NCBI GenBank assembly: GCA_027006175.1
Contig: JALTKS010000118.1
Location: 1-64,000, forward strand
DNA length: 64,000 nt
Direction of reading: 5' to 3'
Source: Gammaproteobacteria bacterium
GTDB taxonomy: Bacteria; Pseudomonadota; Gammaproteobacteria; AKS1
The position numbers were made by a program, and so were the translations under genes. Position 1 is the first letter of the stretch. Every line of letters begins with the position of its first letter. Shown in pieces: positions 36,175-46,376 of the stretch. Below the pieces are notes generated by a model. That model searched no databases. It had not been told where the DNA came from and saw only the letters and a list, made by a program, of their open reading frames with translations.

Positions 36175-37516
36175 CAAAACACTTAAGCAACGTGACCTGT
36201 CTGTGTTGTGGCATCCCTGCACACAGATGAAAGACCATGAGCAATTACCCATTACCCCGATTAAATCGGGGAGTGGTGTTTGGTTAGAAGATTTTGAAGG
36301 CAACCGTTATATTGATGCCATCAGCTCGTGGTGGGTTAATATATTTGGTCACAGTAATCCACGCATTAATGACGCTCTAAAACAACAACTCGATACACTT
36401 GAACATGTCATCCTCGCTGGCTTCACCCACGAAACAGTCATTGAATTATCTGAACGTTTGGTTAAGCTAACACCCAATACCCTTAAACGTTGCTTCTATG
36501 CTGACAATGGTTCGTCTGCAGTTGAAGTGGCACTCAAGATGAGTTTTCACTATTGGTATAATACCGGCAAACGTAACAAGAAGCGTTTTATCAGCTTGAC
36601 CAATAGCTATCATGGCGAAACGCTCGGTGCACTCTCTGTTGGTCAGGTTGAACTATATAAAGATACCTATGGCCCACTGATGCTGGATGTCATTGCGGTT
36701 AAATCGCCTGACTGTTATCACCGCGAGCAAGGCGAGTCTTGTCATGATTATTCGATACGGTTGTTTGCAGAGATGGAAGCAGCCCTTGAGCAATATGCTG
36801 ACGAGTGTTGTGCGGTGATCATCGAGCCGCTGATTCAATGCGCTGGTGATATGCGTATGTATGATCCGATTTATTTAACCATGCTAAGAGAAGCCTGCGA
36901 CCGACATAATGTGCATCTAATTGCTGATGAAGTTGCAGTTGGCTTTGGTCGTACCGGTAGTCTGTTTGCTTGTGAACAAGCGAATATCAGCCCCGACTTT
37001 ATGTGTTTATCAAAGGGGCTGACTGGGGGTTATTTACCGCTATCGGTTGCCATGACAACCGATGAAATTTACGATGCCTTTTACGATGACTATCAAAATT
37101 TAACTGCCTTTATGCATTCACACAGTTATACGGGAAATGCGCTTGGTTGCCGGGCCGCACTCGCGACACTTGATATTTTTGCTTCGGACAATGTCATTGA
37201 TGAAAACAAGAAAAAATCTGTTTTCATGCGACAAGCCGTTGCGGAGTTAGAAGATCACCCCCATGTTGCTGAAATTCGTCAACATGGAATGGTGCTTGCG
37301 ATTGAGATGGTCAAGAACAAACAAACACGTGAAGCCTATGACTGGAAAGAACGCCGCGGTCTTGCCGTTTACCAACATGGCTTAAAAAATAGTGTATTAC
37401 TACGACCATTAGGTAATGTCGTTTACTTCATCCCACCCTACGTCATCAATGATGATGAAATAAAATTAATGGCACGTGCTGCCATTGAAGGTATTCACAA
37501 AGCAACCAGCGACTAA
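36167..37516 (+). CDS. bioA: Adenosylmethionine-8-amino-7-oxononanoate aminotransferase
   Basis: A 449-aa PLP enzyme of biotin synthesis that uses SAM as amino donor. Signatures: LWHPCTQMKDHE, SGVWLEDFEGNRYIDAISSWWVN, RCFYADNGSSAVEVALKM, SYHGETLGALSVG and CLSKGLTGGYLPLS (PLP Lys). The start is a TTG inside the end of metF; no ATG lies nearby. It uses SAM, so its place next to the SAM-cycle genes is sensible. No other bio genes are in the window. Confidence 0.96.
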   Translation: MDNKTLKQRDLSVLWHPCTQMKDHEQLPITPIKSGSGVWLEDFEGNRYIDAISSWWVNIFGHSNPRINDALKQQLDTLEHVILAGFTHETVIELSERLVKLTPNTLKRCFYADNGSSAVEVALKMSFHYWYNTGKRNKKRFISLTNSYHGETLGALSVGQVELYKDTYGPLMLDVIAVKSPDCYHREQGESCHDYSIRLFAEMEAALEQYADECCAVIIEPLIQCAGDMRMYDPIYLTMLREACDRHNVHLIADEVAVGFGRTGSLFACEQANISPDFMCLSKGLTGGYLPLSVAMTTDEIYDAFYDDYQNLTAFMHSHSYTGNALGCRAALATLDIFASDNVIDENKKKSVFMRQAVAELEDHPHVAEIRQHGMVLAIEMVKNKQTREAYDWKERRGLAVYQHGLKNSVLLRPLGNVVYFIPPYVINDDEIKLMARAAIEGIHKATSD

Positions 37517-37517
37517 T

Positions 37518-38255
37518 ATGCGGATCTCACGACTCTATATCGACGCCCCTCTTGCCGAGCAGCAATCCATTACATTGGAGGGCGAACGCTTAAATTATAT
37601 TGCCAATGTACTACGCCTTAAAATGGGTACCGAGCTTTCAATATTTAATGGTCAAGGTGGTGAGTATTTAGCCAGCATTGCGGATATTAGTAAACGCAGT
37701 GCGACACTTGAGGTTAAACGCTTTTCTGACAACAATATTGAATCGCCTTTATCTATTACCCTTGTTCAGGGAATTTCTCGTGGTGAACGTATGGACTTCA
37801 CCTTACAAAAAGCAACTGAACTTGGCGTCAATCGTATTATTCCTGTTTTTAGCAAACGCTGTACGGTTAGTTTAAAAGGCAATCGACTCGAGAAACGTCT
37901 TCAGCACTGGCAAGGCATTGTACGAAGTGCCTGTGAACAATCAGGGCGAAATACCATCCCGGATGTTGAAACAGCACAACAACTGGCATCATTTCTTAAT
38001 ATTGAGAATAGCCAACCCAAAATTCTACTGGATCCCGAATCAAATCAAGGTCTTCATTCAATTTCTTCACCACCAGCATCGATGACTATTCTTATCGGGC
38101 CAGAAGGCGGGTTTGATCATAGCGAACGAGAAACAGCTTATGCGAAAGGTTATCAAGGTATTCAGTTAGGACCACGCGTTTTACGTACTGAAACCGCGGC
38201 CATTGCAACAATCAGTGCCATGCAAACGTTATGGGGTGACTTTCAGGTAAGCTAA
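37518..38255 (+). CDS. rsmE: 16S rRNA m3U1498 methyltransferase
   Basis: A 245-aa SPOUT-class methyltransferase. N-terminal PUA-like region starts RISRLYIDAPL; C-terminal trefoil knot motifs: LVQGISRGERMDFTLQKATELGV, RSACEQSGR, LIGPEGGFDHSERE and LGPRVLRTETA. The start ATG at 37518 follows the bioA stop by one base. Confidence 0.96.
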   Translation: MRISRLYIDAPLAEQQSITLEGERLNYIANVLRLKMGTELSIFNGQGGEYLASIADISKRSATLEVKRFSDNNIESPLSITLVQGISRGERMDFTLQKATELGVNRIIPVFSKRCTVSLKGNRLEKRLQHWQGIVRSACEQSGRNTIPDVETAQQLASFLNIENSQPKILLDPESNQGLHSISSPPASMTILIGPEGGFDHSERETAYAKGYQGIQLGPRVLRTETAAIATISAMQTLWGDFQVS

Positions 38256-38262
38256 AAGATCG

Positions 38263-38817
38263 CTACTTCTTTTTCTTTGAAGAAGCTTTATTCTTTTTCT
38301 TCGTTTTAGCTTTCGATTTATTCTTGCTGGAAGAGCCAGTAGACGTAAATGCATTCTTTAACATCGCTTCAATTTCATCCATATCAGGAATAATGGCAAC
38401 ATCACCATCAAACACTACATGGCAGGCAATCGCTTTATTATCATCACCTGTTTCATCAATCGCACTCAGCGTTGCCGCAGACACCTGCAATAAACGCGGA
38501 ATACCTTGCGTGACAATTGCAAAATAAGGCACACCAGCCGCATCACCAACGGCATTAATTATCGCAATACTTGAACGCTTACTTTGTTGTTCGTAGCTGC
38601 CACCAAATATTGTTTCAATACTAATGAGCGGAACAGAAATACCTCGCCAGGCGATCATTCCTAGTAGCCAATCGGGTGCGTTTGTACCGATTGTTTCCGT
38701 CAATGCCTCCGGTTTAATATAAGGGATAATTTCTGCAACTGCCGTATTAGGCAAAATAACCCGTTCCCCATGTAAGGAAAGAACCTGGCTTGCAACTTGT
38801 CTGGCAGCTTGTGGCAT
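38263..38817 (-). CDS. chpC: ChpC-like CheW-domain protein
   Basis: A 184-aa protein with one CheW domain (about 10-150; LPNTAVAEIIPY, LLGMIAWRGISVPLISIE) and an unusual Lys/Ser-rich tail (final 25 residues almost entirely Lys, Ser, Asn, Ala). CheW-like proteins couple chemoreceptors to the kinase. Position after ChpB matches ChpC of the Pseudomonas type IV pilus system. It ends 7 bp from the convergent rsmE stop. Confidence 0.85.
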   Translation of the reverse strand: MPQAARQVASQVLSLHGERVILPNTAVAEIIPYIKPEALTETIGTNAPDWLLGMIAWRGISVPLISIETIFGGSYEQQSKRSSIAIINAVGDAAGVPYFAIVTQGIPRLLQVSAATLSAIDETGDDNKAIACHVVFDGDVAIIPDMDEIEAMLKNAFTSTGSSSKNKSKAKTKKKNKASSKKKK

Positions 38818-38828
38818 AAGCTAATCCC

Positions 38829-39998
38829 CTATTTAGTATTCGTCTTGAAATGTTCATCTAACTGATTCGCTAAATCCTCTGGCGAACCATTGAATCCTAC
38901 AATACCTGCTCGTCTTGTTGAATCAGGCATACTACTTATTACACAACTATCCGCATCTTGTGCCCAAACTCGCCCACCACGTGAAGCAATGAGTTGAGAA
39001 CCACGAACACCGTCATTGCCCATACCACTAAACATAATGGCACTCGTACGCACACCATAGCGCATCGATATATCGGTCATTACTGTATCAATAGATGGTG
39101 TATAGATACTTTTACATTCCATTGGCTTTAAACGAACATAGCCCTGTTTATCTAGCGTGATCCGCTCTGAAGTTGGCGCAATGATCACTTCATTATGCTT
39201 CAACAAATGACCTTCTTTTGCCGCGATCACGTTCATTGTTGTGACCTTATCTAACTGCTTCGCAAGCAATGAGACAAAATTACTGCCTATGTGTTGCGCC
39301 AGAACAAATGCAACAGGAAGGTTTGTTTGTATATTAGCAAGAAAACGTTTTACCGATTGTGGTCCACCAATTGAGGCACCGATTACCCATACATTTCTCG
39401 CCGCAATTCCAGCTGTACTCACTGGTGGAGATACATCTTTTATTTCTTCTTGCTCATGATTTATTTCATCTTTAACACGATGTATTGCTTGTTGTTCAAT
39501 ATCTTCAAGGTATTCTGCTTCAATCATGAACGCTGCGGGTTCAGCTATTTCTGGCTCAGAATCAACAATCGTTTCATTAATTGAATCTTCAATTGTAGGT
39601 GTCGCTTGTTGAGCACTGTGCTGATAGTCAGTAAACCCTGCAATATTGGCTAACTTTTTAGTGAGCATCCGCCCCCAGTCACTATTCCTTTGTGCCACTT
39701 TCATTCGTGTTGAAGATGCATCGTTAAACAGAATAGGGATTGGCGACTCTAGTAATTCATCCAGAAAATCCAGTTCATGTTCAACACTGTCGTCCATGTC
39801 AACCAACAAGACATCGGTACAATCTGTATCGAGCTGTTTAATCGATGCTGCAGATAGACGTTGCTCATCCACTACATCCATTCCGCTTGACTCTAATAGT
39901 AACCTTAAGTTCTGACTTTGTTTGTCTGAATCAGAAAGAATCGCTACGCGAAGCTGTTGGCTAGTTTCAACGACCGAGGTCATTTCTGCATTACTCAT
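38829..39998 (-). CDS. chpB: CheB/ChpB-type methylesterase
   Basis: A 389-aa receptor-modifying esterase. The C-terminal CheB domain is intact: GASIGGPQS (Ser near 209), AQHIGSNF (His near 236) and FSGMGNDGVRG (Asp near 329). The N-terminal region (about 20-110; VAILSDSD..SQNLRLLL, DVLLVDMDD) resembles a degenerate receiver, linked by a long acidic stretch. The ATG at 39998 overlaps the chpA stop by 8 bp. Confidence 0.92.
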   Translation of the reverse strand: MSNAEMTSVVETSQQLRVAILSDSDKQSQNLRLLLESSGMDVVDEQRLSAASIKQLDTDCTDVLLVDMDDSVEHELDFLDELLESPIPILFNDASSTRMKVAQRNSDWGRMLTKKLANIAGFTDYQHSAQQATPTIEDSINETIVDSEPEIAEPAAFMIEAEYLEDIEQQAIHRVKDEINHEQEEIKDVSPPVSTAGIAARNVWVIGASIGGPQSVKRFLANIQTNLPVAFVLAQHIGSNFVSLLAKQLDKVTTMNVIAAKEGHLLKHNEVIIAPTSERITLDKQGYVRLKPMECKSIYTPSIDTVMTDISMRYGVRTSAIMFSGMGNDGVRGSQLIASRGGRVWAQDADSCVISSMPDSTRRAGIVGFNGSPEDLANQLDEHFKTNTK

Positions 39999-42900
39999 CC
40001 AGGATCTCTTTGATATTTTCAAGTAAGTCCGCTTCCTGGAACGGCTTACCTAGATAACGATTGACACCAATATCCATCGCGCGCTGCCGATGTTTATCAC
40101 CTGTACGAGAAGTAATCATTATTATAGGAATGTTTTTCAATACATCATCATTACGAATATGCGTTGCCAGTTCGTAACCATCCATGCGTGGCATTTCAAT
40201 ATCAAGTAAGAAAATATCAGGTCTTTGTTCTTGTAAAACCGCGACCGCATCAACACCATCTTTTGCGGTTATTACCTGCATATTATTTCTTTCTAATAAG
40301 CGTGTTGTCACCTTACGCACAGTAATAGAATCATCCACTACCATAACCGTGGTTGGACCTTTCTCAACCACTGGCTCAATAACATCAATATTAGCGTTAT
40401 CCGATTGTAAAATAGATTTAGCCACATCCATATAGACCAATGCGCCAACATCAAGAATAAGCGCAACACTACCATCACTTAAGATAGTCGCACCAGAAAT
40501 GGCACGAACGGTACTGATTTGTGGTCCCACTGATTTAACAACAATTTCTCGGCTACCCATTAAGGCTTCTACTTGCAGAGCAATACGATGATCACCTGCA
40601 CGCGCTAACAAAACAGGTAACTTACCACCCGGTCCTGGCAAAATTGGCTGATTCAGGTTCAATTGTGTACCAAGGTGCATGAAGCGATAGCTGTTACCAC
40701 CATATTGATAATGTGGTTCATGACTATTATAGAAATTTTCTAACTCTTCATGTGTCGCGCGTACAACGCCATCAATAGACGACAATGGAATTGCATAAAC
40801 ATCTTCACCAACGTGTACTAACAAGGCTTTATTGACAGAAAGTGTAAGTGGTAAGCGTACTGTAAACTTGGTTCCCTTTCCTATTACCGTATCAATCTGC
40901 AAACTACCGCCAAGTTGTTTCACCTCACTATTGACGACATCCATACCCACGCCACGACCTGATAACTGTGTGACTTTTTCTGCGGTACTAAATCCTGATT
41001 CCAGAATAAAACGCAATACTTCTTTATCTGTGAAGTCAGAGTCTGACTTCATTAAGCCACGTTCACAGGCTTTCTCACGGATTGCGTCAAGGTTTATGCC
41101 TTTACCATCATCACTAATTCGAATAACAACTTCAGTACCTTCACGTTTAATATCAATCAGTATTGTGCCGGTCTTTTTCTTGTCGGTCTTTTTACGTTCG
41201 GCACGTGTTTCAATACCATGATCGACTGAGTTTCGGAGCATATGTTCAAGTGCAGGTAATACGCGATCGAGTACACTGCGATCCATTTCATCATTTTCAC
41301 CAATGATGACTAACTCAACGTCCTTATCAACCTCGCTGCTGGTTTGGCGAATAAGGCGACGTAATCGTGGCGAATGAGTACTAAATGGCACCATGCGAGT
41401 CCGCATGAGACCTTCTTGTAATTCAGTACTGATACGAGACTGTTGCAATAATAGCGTTTCAGCTTCGCTAGTCTGGTTCTCAAGCAAGCCCTGGATACTG
41501 TTTAAATCGTTTAGAGACTCAAGCAAAGAACGTGACAATTGTTGCATATTGGAAAACCGATCCATTTCCAGAGGATCAAAGTCTTCAGTGCTATCACCTG
41601 CACCTTCAAAGCGATACATAATCTGAGTTTCAGTTTCAATTTCAAAACGACGTAACTGTTCTCGAACACGGCTAATGGTTTGTTCCATTTCCGTCAGATT
41701 ATAAGCAAATGCACCAACTTGTTGATCAATACGCGAACGGTAAATACTCACTTCACCTGCATAATTAACCAGGTCATCAAGTAAATCAGCTCGTACACGA
41801 ATCTGTTCATGCTGCAATCGCCCAGCGGACTTCTGCTCTGGTTCAGGAACAACCTCAAGTGCCTGTGCGGGGATTTCCGGCATGATAACAACTTCTTCTT
41901 CAAGCTGTTCATCTTCTGCAACGGGGAATTCAGCGATAATGTCGTCTGACTGCTCTTTTTCTGCAGCCACGTCAATTGATTCTACTGGTTCTTCTATTTG
42001 TATTTCAGGTTCTTCTTGTACCGGCTCGGTAACTATCTCAACCACTTCTTCAGTTTCAGGAACTGAATCAAGCTCTTCTTTTTCTGTTGTTACATCTTCT
42101 GTACCGTCAGTCAAACTATCAAGCTGGGCAATAAGATCTTTTTTCTCATCAACCGTTTGTTTTGCTCTAACCTGATCTAGCATTCCCACTAATTGGTCAT
42201 GCGCTTGCTGTACAAGATCAAATAACTTACTTGAAATTTCTGTACGACCTTCATCAATCGCAATGATCATTGTTTCAAGACTATGACTCAAATCACCCAT
42301 AGGCTCGATACCCGCCATACGAGCACCACCCTTAAGGGTGTGTATTTCACGCTGCAGCTGGCCAACTAATTCTTTATTGTCTTGTTGATTAATCCAGTTT
42401 TGTAAGGTCACTTCACTGGTATCGAGGATCTCAACAGCTTCTTCAATAAAAATTTCCAGTAATTCATCATCAAAGTTATCTTCTGCTTGATCTGTTTTAT
42501 CCGGCGTCTTCGGTACTTCAATGATTCCACCTGGCGCAGGTGTCATGGTTGGCGTAACAGATAACTCTGATGCTTCCACTTCTTTTTGATAGAGCGCGTC
42601 AATCTTTTTCAACAGTGCATGTTGATATTCGTCACTGGCATTTTCATCAGCAAGCTGTTCAACGCGCTGTTTGATTTCTGCAGAAAATTCCTGGATTAAC
42701 TCAATTATTTCTTCTTCAACACATGCATTGTTAACATTTAACAATTTCGCATATTTTTCCATCAAACTACTGACTTCAGCGATATCAGTAATACCTGCCA
42801 TATGCGAACTACCATGCAAGGTATGAATTGCACGGATCAAGTCATCATTAATTCGGCAGTTTTCCTGTTGTCCAATACACTGTTCTATAAAAGAACGTAT

Positions 42901-45474
42901 ATCATCAAGATGCCTGTTTGACTCTTTGGTAAATATTTCAAGTAATACTGGATCAATACCCGTTGGCTCGGATGCTTTTTCCTCTTCTTTATTGCCGACT
43001 ACTTTTGTGACAGCAATACTTTCTTTGCTCGCTATCACTGAAGGCCCATCTTCCTTACTAGGCACTTCCATCTCACCCGCTTCCAAACGAGACAAACCAC
43101 CACCCTTACTAATCTGATAGCTTTCTTCCTGCAAGGCTTCAAAATCAATATCGTTGGCCGGTTCGCCTTTAAATTGTGCAATAACGTGAGGCAAGGCATC
43201 CAGTGCTTTTTCAATTAATCGAACTACTTCCGGGCTCTGAGGTATAGTATGGTCAAGAACCCTGTTTAATGTATTCTCAAATGCCCAGGCAAACTCTCCT
43301 ATCTCGGTCGCCCCTACCATTCGACCACTGCCTTTTAAAGTGTGAAATGAACGTCGAACAACAGAAAGTGATTCCTCATCCTCCGGATTTGCTTTCCACT
43401 TAGGAAAATAAGTCGCCAGCGTTTCCATTTCTTCTTCGGCTTCTTCAAAAAAGATATCAAGAATTTCATCATCAATATCATTTTCTTCATCATCAAGTAC
43501 TGCTGCGGCACTACTTAACGGCTCTTTCTCTTCCGCGACAACGGGCTCTTCTTGTTGCAGTGTTTCCTGTGGCTCTATGTCTTGGACAGTTATTTCTTCT
43601 GCTTCAGAAACTTTTTCTATTACTGGTTCTGTAACCTCTGCAACTTCTGGTTTTGTAACCTCTACAAATTCAGCAACATCTGCTGCTTCCTTAACTTCTT
43701 CTAACTCAGTCTCTTCTACAGAAGCAACTTCATCTGATGATAACGGATAACCTAATTTAGCAACTCGACTACGTGCAATTTCAAGAATTTCATCACGATC
43801 ACTACGCTCTTCATCAAGCGCTTCCAGATAGTACTCAATACTGGTAATTACATCAGCAAGCGTCTCCAGCATTGTTTGATCAGGAATGTCTTTCTTATTA
43901 ATTAAGTCATTGGTGATGTATTCATTACATGCGGATAAAAGTTCCGCTGCGTGATCAAGTGACAACATCGACATACTGCCACGCACTTGCCTGTTAAGCT
44001 GTGGAACCTCAGATAATAATTCATGCTCCCAAGGTGCGGTAACAAATGAAACAATGGCATCTTTAACTCGCGCCATATCTGTCTTGGCTTCTTTAATTAC
44101 AACTTTCAGTAATTCACGTTGCTCACTATCTTGTAAGAAACCTGACGCTGGCTGTACAGGTTCAACCAGTGTTCCATCCTGTAAACGTTTAAGGCCTTGA
44201 ATAATAGCATCACCATGTTCATCACCCGGGCTACTTTTACCACCGAGCTCAGTCAGGCTGGACTCTACAAATAAAAAGCCACTTGCCATCTCCATAAAGG
44301 TTTCATCCGTGGCGGGCACTTTACCTTCCATGATTGCATTGATAATTTGGGCTTGTTCAACAACAACATTACGCTGTGTTCCCAGACCAAGCATACCTAA
44401 TGTATCAGCTACTTTTTTTAGTGCACCCTTAATTGATTCAAGTGACTTTACATCCTGCTCACTGGTACGAATAAAAATATCAATTTCATCTTTAATTCGT
44501 GAAATATCTTCTTTCACTGCAGAAGTAACTGTTCCCATTACTTCTAAATTAACAGCACTAATCCCTTCGTGCTCACCATCCTTGATACCACTGCCCGACA
44601 ATAAATCATCGAGCTTAAAGGCTGTTGATAGCTGCTCTACTTTTTCACCAGTACTTGTTGCCGTTGCAACATAGTAAAGCAGGTTTTTAATCAACTCGAC
44701 GGGGGGGGCATCAACAATAACCTGCTCACCACCATCAATAATTCTTTTGATTTCTCGATCAACTTGTCCTAACAATAATTTAGATGAAACACTCGGTGTC
44801 AAGCCATCATCTATGAGTGCTTCAATAACCCCCTCTGCTACCCAAAACAATTGAGCAACCGGCTTCTGCTTTGCCACTTTTCTCAATTGCCTAACAACAC
44901 TAATAATTTGTTTTAATGCTCTTTCAACATCACGGTCACGGAACCAGCTTACAAGGCCCATTTGATAATGATGTCTTAACTTCTTCGCCAGCAATGAAAT
45001 GTCCTGACCTTGATCTGCGTCAGGAATGTCAGGAATATCCACTGATAAATCAGGAGAGAAGAAAGCACTTTCAGATAATAAACTCTGTCCACAAATTGCA
45101 CGAATGTCATTTAGCAGTGGTAACAGAGCTAAAGGAACATCTTTTTGGCCCGATTGTAGATGTTCAAGATAATCAGGAAGCTGTAAAATAGCACGCATCA
45201 GAATATCGTAAGCATCTTCTTTCTTGGTTATTTTATTATCTTGTATTGCCAGAGAAAGATTTTCCATTTCCTCAGCAATCATTACCGCACCGTACAACTC
45301 CACCATTTTAAGGGTACCGTGTACCTGATGCAGGTGATTAACACAAAACTGAAGTTGTGCTTCGTCTTCTGGATTTTCAACGAAGGCTTCCAATGACTGT
45401 CTCGCCTGGTCAAGCGTTTCGTCAATTTCACCTTTAACCCAGTTAAGGGTGCTATAGTCGTAACTGTCAGCCAT
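39991..45474 (-). CDS. chpA: ChpA-type multi-Hpt hybrid chemosensory histidine kinase
   Basis: An 1827-aa CheA-like kinase of the type IV pilus system. Domains in order: N-terminal Hpt-like unit (HLHQVHGTLKM, near 50); a degenerate Hpt with Arg in place of His (NRQVRGSMSM, near 497); three intact Hpt units FHTLKGSGRM (near 710), IHTLHGSSHM (near 884) and IHTLKGGARM (near 1043); long acidic linkers; P3 dimerisation; HATPase with MLRNSVDHGIE (near 1415) and ISDDGKGI; CheW-like domain; and a C-terminal receiver with Asp in FLLDIEMPRMDG (near 1758). The linkers are rich in Glu/Val/Pro repeats. It follows pilK in the operon. Confidence 0.97.
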   Translation of the reverse strand: MADSYDYSTLNWVKGEIDETLDQARQSLEAFVENPEDEAQLQFCVNHLHQVHGTLKMVELYGAVMIAEEMENLSLAIQDNKITKKEDAYDILMRAILQLPDYLEHLQSGQKDVPLALLPLLNDIRAICGQSLLSESAFFSPDLSVDIPDIPDADQGQDISLLAKKLRHHYQMGLVSWFRDRDVERALKQIISVVRQLRKVAKQKPVAQLFWVAEGVIEALIDDGLTPSVSSKLLLGQVDREIKRIIDGGEQVIVDAPPVELIKNLLYYVATATSTGEKVEQLSTAFKLDDLLSGSGIKDGEHEGISAVNLEVMGTVTSAVKEDISRIKDEIDIFIRTSEQDVKSLESIKGALKKVADTLGMLGLGTQRNVVVEQAQIINAIMEGKVPATDETFMEMASGFLFVESSLTELGGKSSPGDEHGDAIIQGLKRLQDGTLVEPVQPASGFLQDSEQRELLKVVIKEAKTDMARVKDAIVSFVTAPWEHELLSEVPQLNRQVRGSMSMLSLDHAAELLSACNEYITNDLINKKDIPDQTMLETLADVITSIEYYLEALDEERSDRDEILEIARSRVAKLGYPLSSDEVASVEETELEEVKEAADVAEFVEVTKPEVAEVTEPVIEKVSEAEEITVQDIEPQETLQQEEPVVAEEKEPLSSAAAVLDDEENDIDDEILDIFFEEAEEEMETLATYFPKWKANPEDEESLSVVRRSFHTLKGSGRMVGATEIGEFAWAFENTLNRVLDHTIPQSPEVVRLIEKALDALPHVIAQFKGEPANDIDFEALQEESYQISKGGGLSRLEAGEMEVPSKEDGPSVIASKESIAVTKVVGNKEEEKASEPTGIDPVLLEIFTKESNRHLDDIRSFIEQCIGQQENCRINDDLIRAIHTLHGSSHMAGITDIAEVSSLMEKYAKLLNVNNACVEEEIIELIQEFSAEIKQRVEQLADENASDEYQHALLKKIDALYQKEVEASELSVTPTMTPAPGGIIEVPKTPDKTDQAEDNFDDELLEIFIEEAVEILDTSEVTLQNWINQQDNKELVGQLQREIHTLKGGARMAGIEPMGDLSHSLETMIIAIDEGRTEISSKLFDLVQQAHDQLVGMLDQVRAKQTVDEKKDLIAQLDSLTDGTEDVTTEKEELDSVPETEEVVEIVTEPVQEEPEIQIEEPVESIDVAAEKEQSDDIIAEFPVAEDEQLEEEVVIMPEIPAQALEVVPEPEQKSAGRLQHEQIRVRADLLDDLVNYAGEVSIYRSRIDQQVGAFAYNLTEMEQTISRVREQLRRFEIETETQIMYRFEGAGDSTEDFDPLEMDRFSNMQQLSRSLLESLNDLNSIQGLLENQTSEAETLLLQQSRISTELQEGLMRTRMVPFSTHSPRLRRLIRQTSSEVDKDVELVIIGENDEMDRSVLDRVLPALEHMLRNSVDHGIETRAERKKTDKKKTGTILIDIKREGTEVVIRISDDGKGINLDAIREKACERGLMKSDSDFTDKEVLRFILESGFSTAEKVTQLSGRGVGMDVVNSEVKQLGGSLQIDTVIGKGTKFTVRLPLTLSVNKALLVHVGEDVYAIPLSSIDGVVRATHEELENFYNSHEPHYQYGGNSYRFMHLGTQLNLNQPILPGPGGKLPVLLARAGDHRIALQVEALMGSREIVVKSVGPQISTVRAISGATILSDGSVALILDVGALVYMDVAKSILQSDNANIDVIEPVVEKGPTTVMVVDDSITVRKVTTRLLERNNMQVITAKDGVDAVAVLQEQRPDIFLLDIEMPRMDGYELATHIRNDDVLKNIPIIMITSRTGDKHRQRAMDIGVNRYLGKPFQEADLLENIKEILDE

Positions 45475-45495
45475 AATTAAATGTTCTCCGCCTAC

Positions 45496-46371
45496 CTAGT
45501 TCACTGCCGCCAAGCGACGAAAAGCAAGCGTGTCATTAAAATCAATTTTCTCTAATATTGGTGGTTTCCAGCCTAATATTTCACCTGCCCCCAGTATTAA
45601 AACGCCACCAGGTTCCAGGTGTTCTATTAAGTTATCCAATATCTCAATACGCCTTTCTTTATCAAAATAAATCAACATATTTTGACAAAAAATCATATGC
45701 ATTTTGCCAAAAGGAATTCGATCCATTTCCAATACATTCAGATGCGAGAAACATATTCTTTTTCTTAGTGTTTCCTTTACCTGATAATGTGTATCATCAA
45801 CACGTGTAAAATATTTTCTACGTGTTAGATCATCCACCTCTCTTAGCTTTCGACTATGGAAAATACCTTTTCGCCCAGTCGAAAGTGATGCCATGCTTAT
45901 ATCAGAAGCAGTGATCCCGTAATAATAATCTGCGTGATCAGTATCCCTGAAATTATCCAGCACCATTGCCAGTGTGTACGGTTCTTCACCTGTCGAACAA
46001 CCAACACTCCAGATATTCAGCGTCTTGGGGATCTCGTCCTGACTCATCCATTCGGGCAACAACAGATCCCGAATCAAGTTTACTGATGATATATGACGAA
46101 AAAATCGCGTTTCATGTACTGTCAGACGATCAACTAATGTTGCCCACTCTATCTTTCCACCTTGCCCTTCCAGAACAAAGTTGTAATATTCTCGGTAATT
46201 ACGAAAACCTACTTCGCGCATTCTAATACCCAAACTTGTGGTCAAAAATGAGCGGCGTTCATCTGGCAAAATCATGCCTGTGCGCTGTTCAAGCAACAAC
46301 TTCCATTCAAGATAATGGTCATCTTCCATAGAAGGCATGGATTCAATTCCAGACCACGCAACATTTGCCAT
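45496..46371 (-). CDS. pilK: CheR-type receptor methyltransferase (PilK)
   Basis: A 291-aa chemoreceptor methyltransferase: N-terminal helical domain, then VDRLTVHETRFFRH, WSVGCSTGEEPYTLAM (SAM motif I) and FCQNMLIYFDKE. It sits between pilJ and chpA, where PilK is found in Pseudomonas. It should methylate PilJ Glu residues, opposed by ChpB. Confidence 0.95.
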   Translation of the reverse strand: MANVAWSGIESMPSMEDDHYLEWKLLLEQRTGMILPDERRSFLTTSLGIRMREVGFRNYREYYNFVLEGQGGKIEWATLVDRLTVHETRFFRHISSVNLIRDLLLPEWMSQDEIPKTLNIWSVGCSTGEEPYTLAMVLDNFRDTDHADYYYGITASDISMASLSTGRKGIFHSRKLREVDDLTRRKYFTRVDDTHYQVKETLRKRICFSHLNVLEMDRIPFGKMHMIFCQNMLIYFDKERRIEILDNLIEHLEPGGVLILGAGEILGWKPPILEKIDFNDTLAFRRLAAVN

Positions 46372-46376
46372 GTCTA

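Noticed and set aside
44309-44674. 121-codon plus-strand frame within chpA
   Set aside because: Antisense shadow of a long minus-strand gene; Ser/Thr-rich mirror composition.
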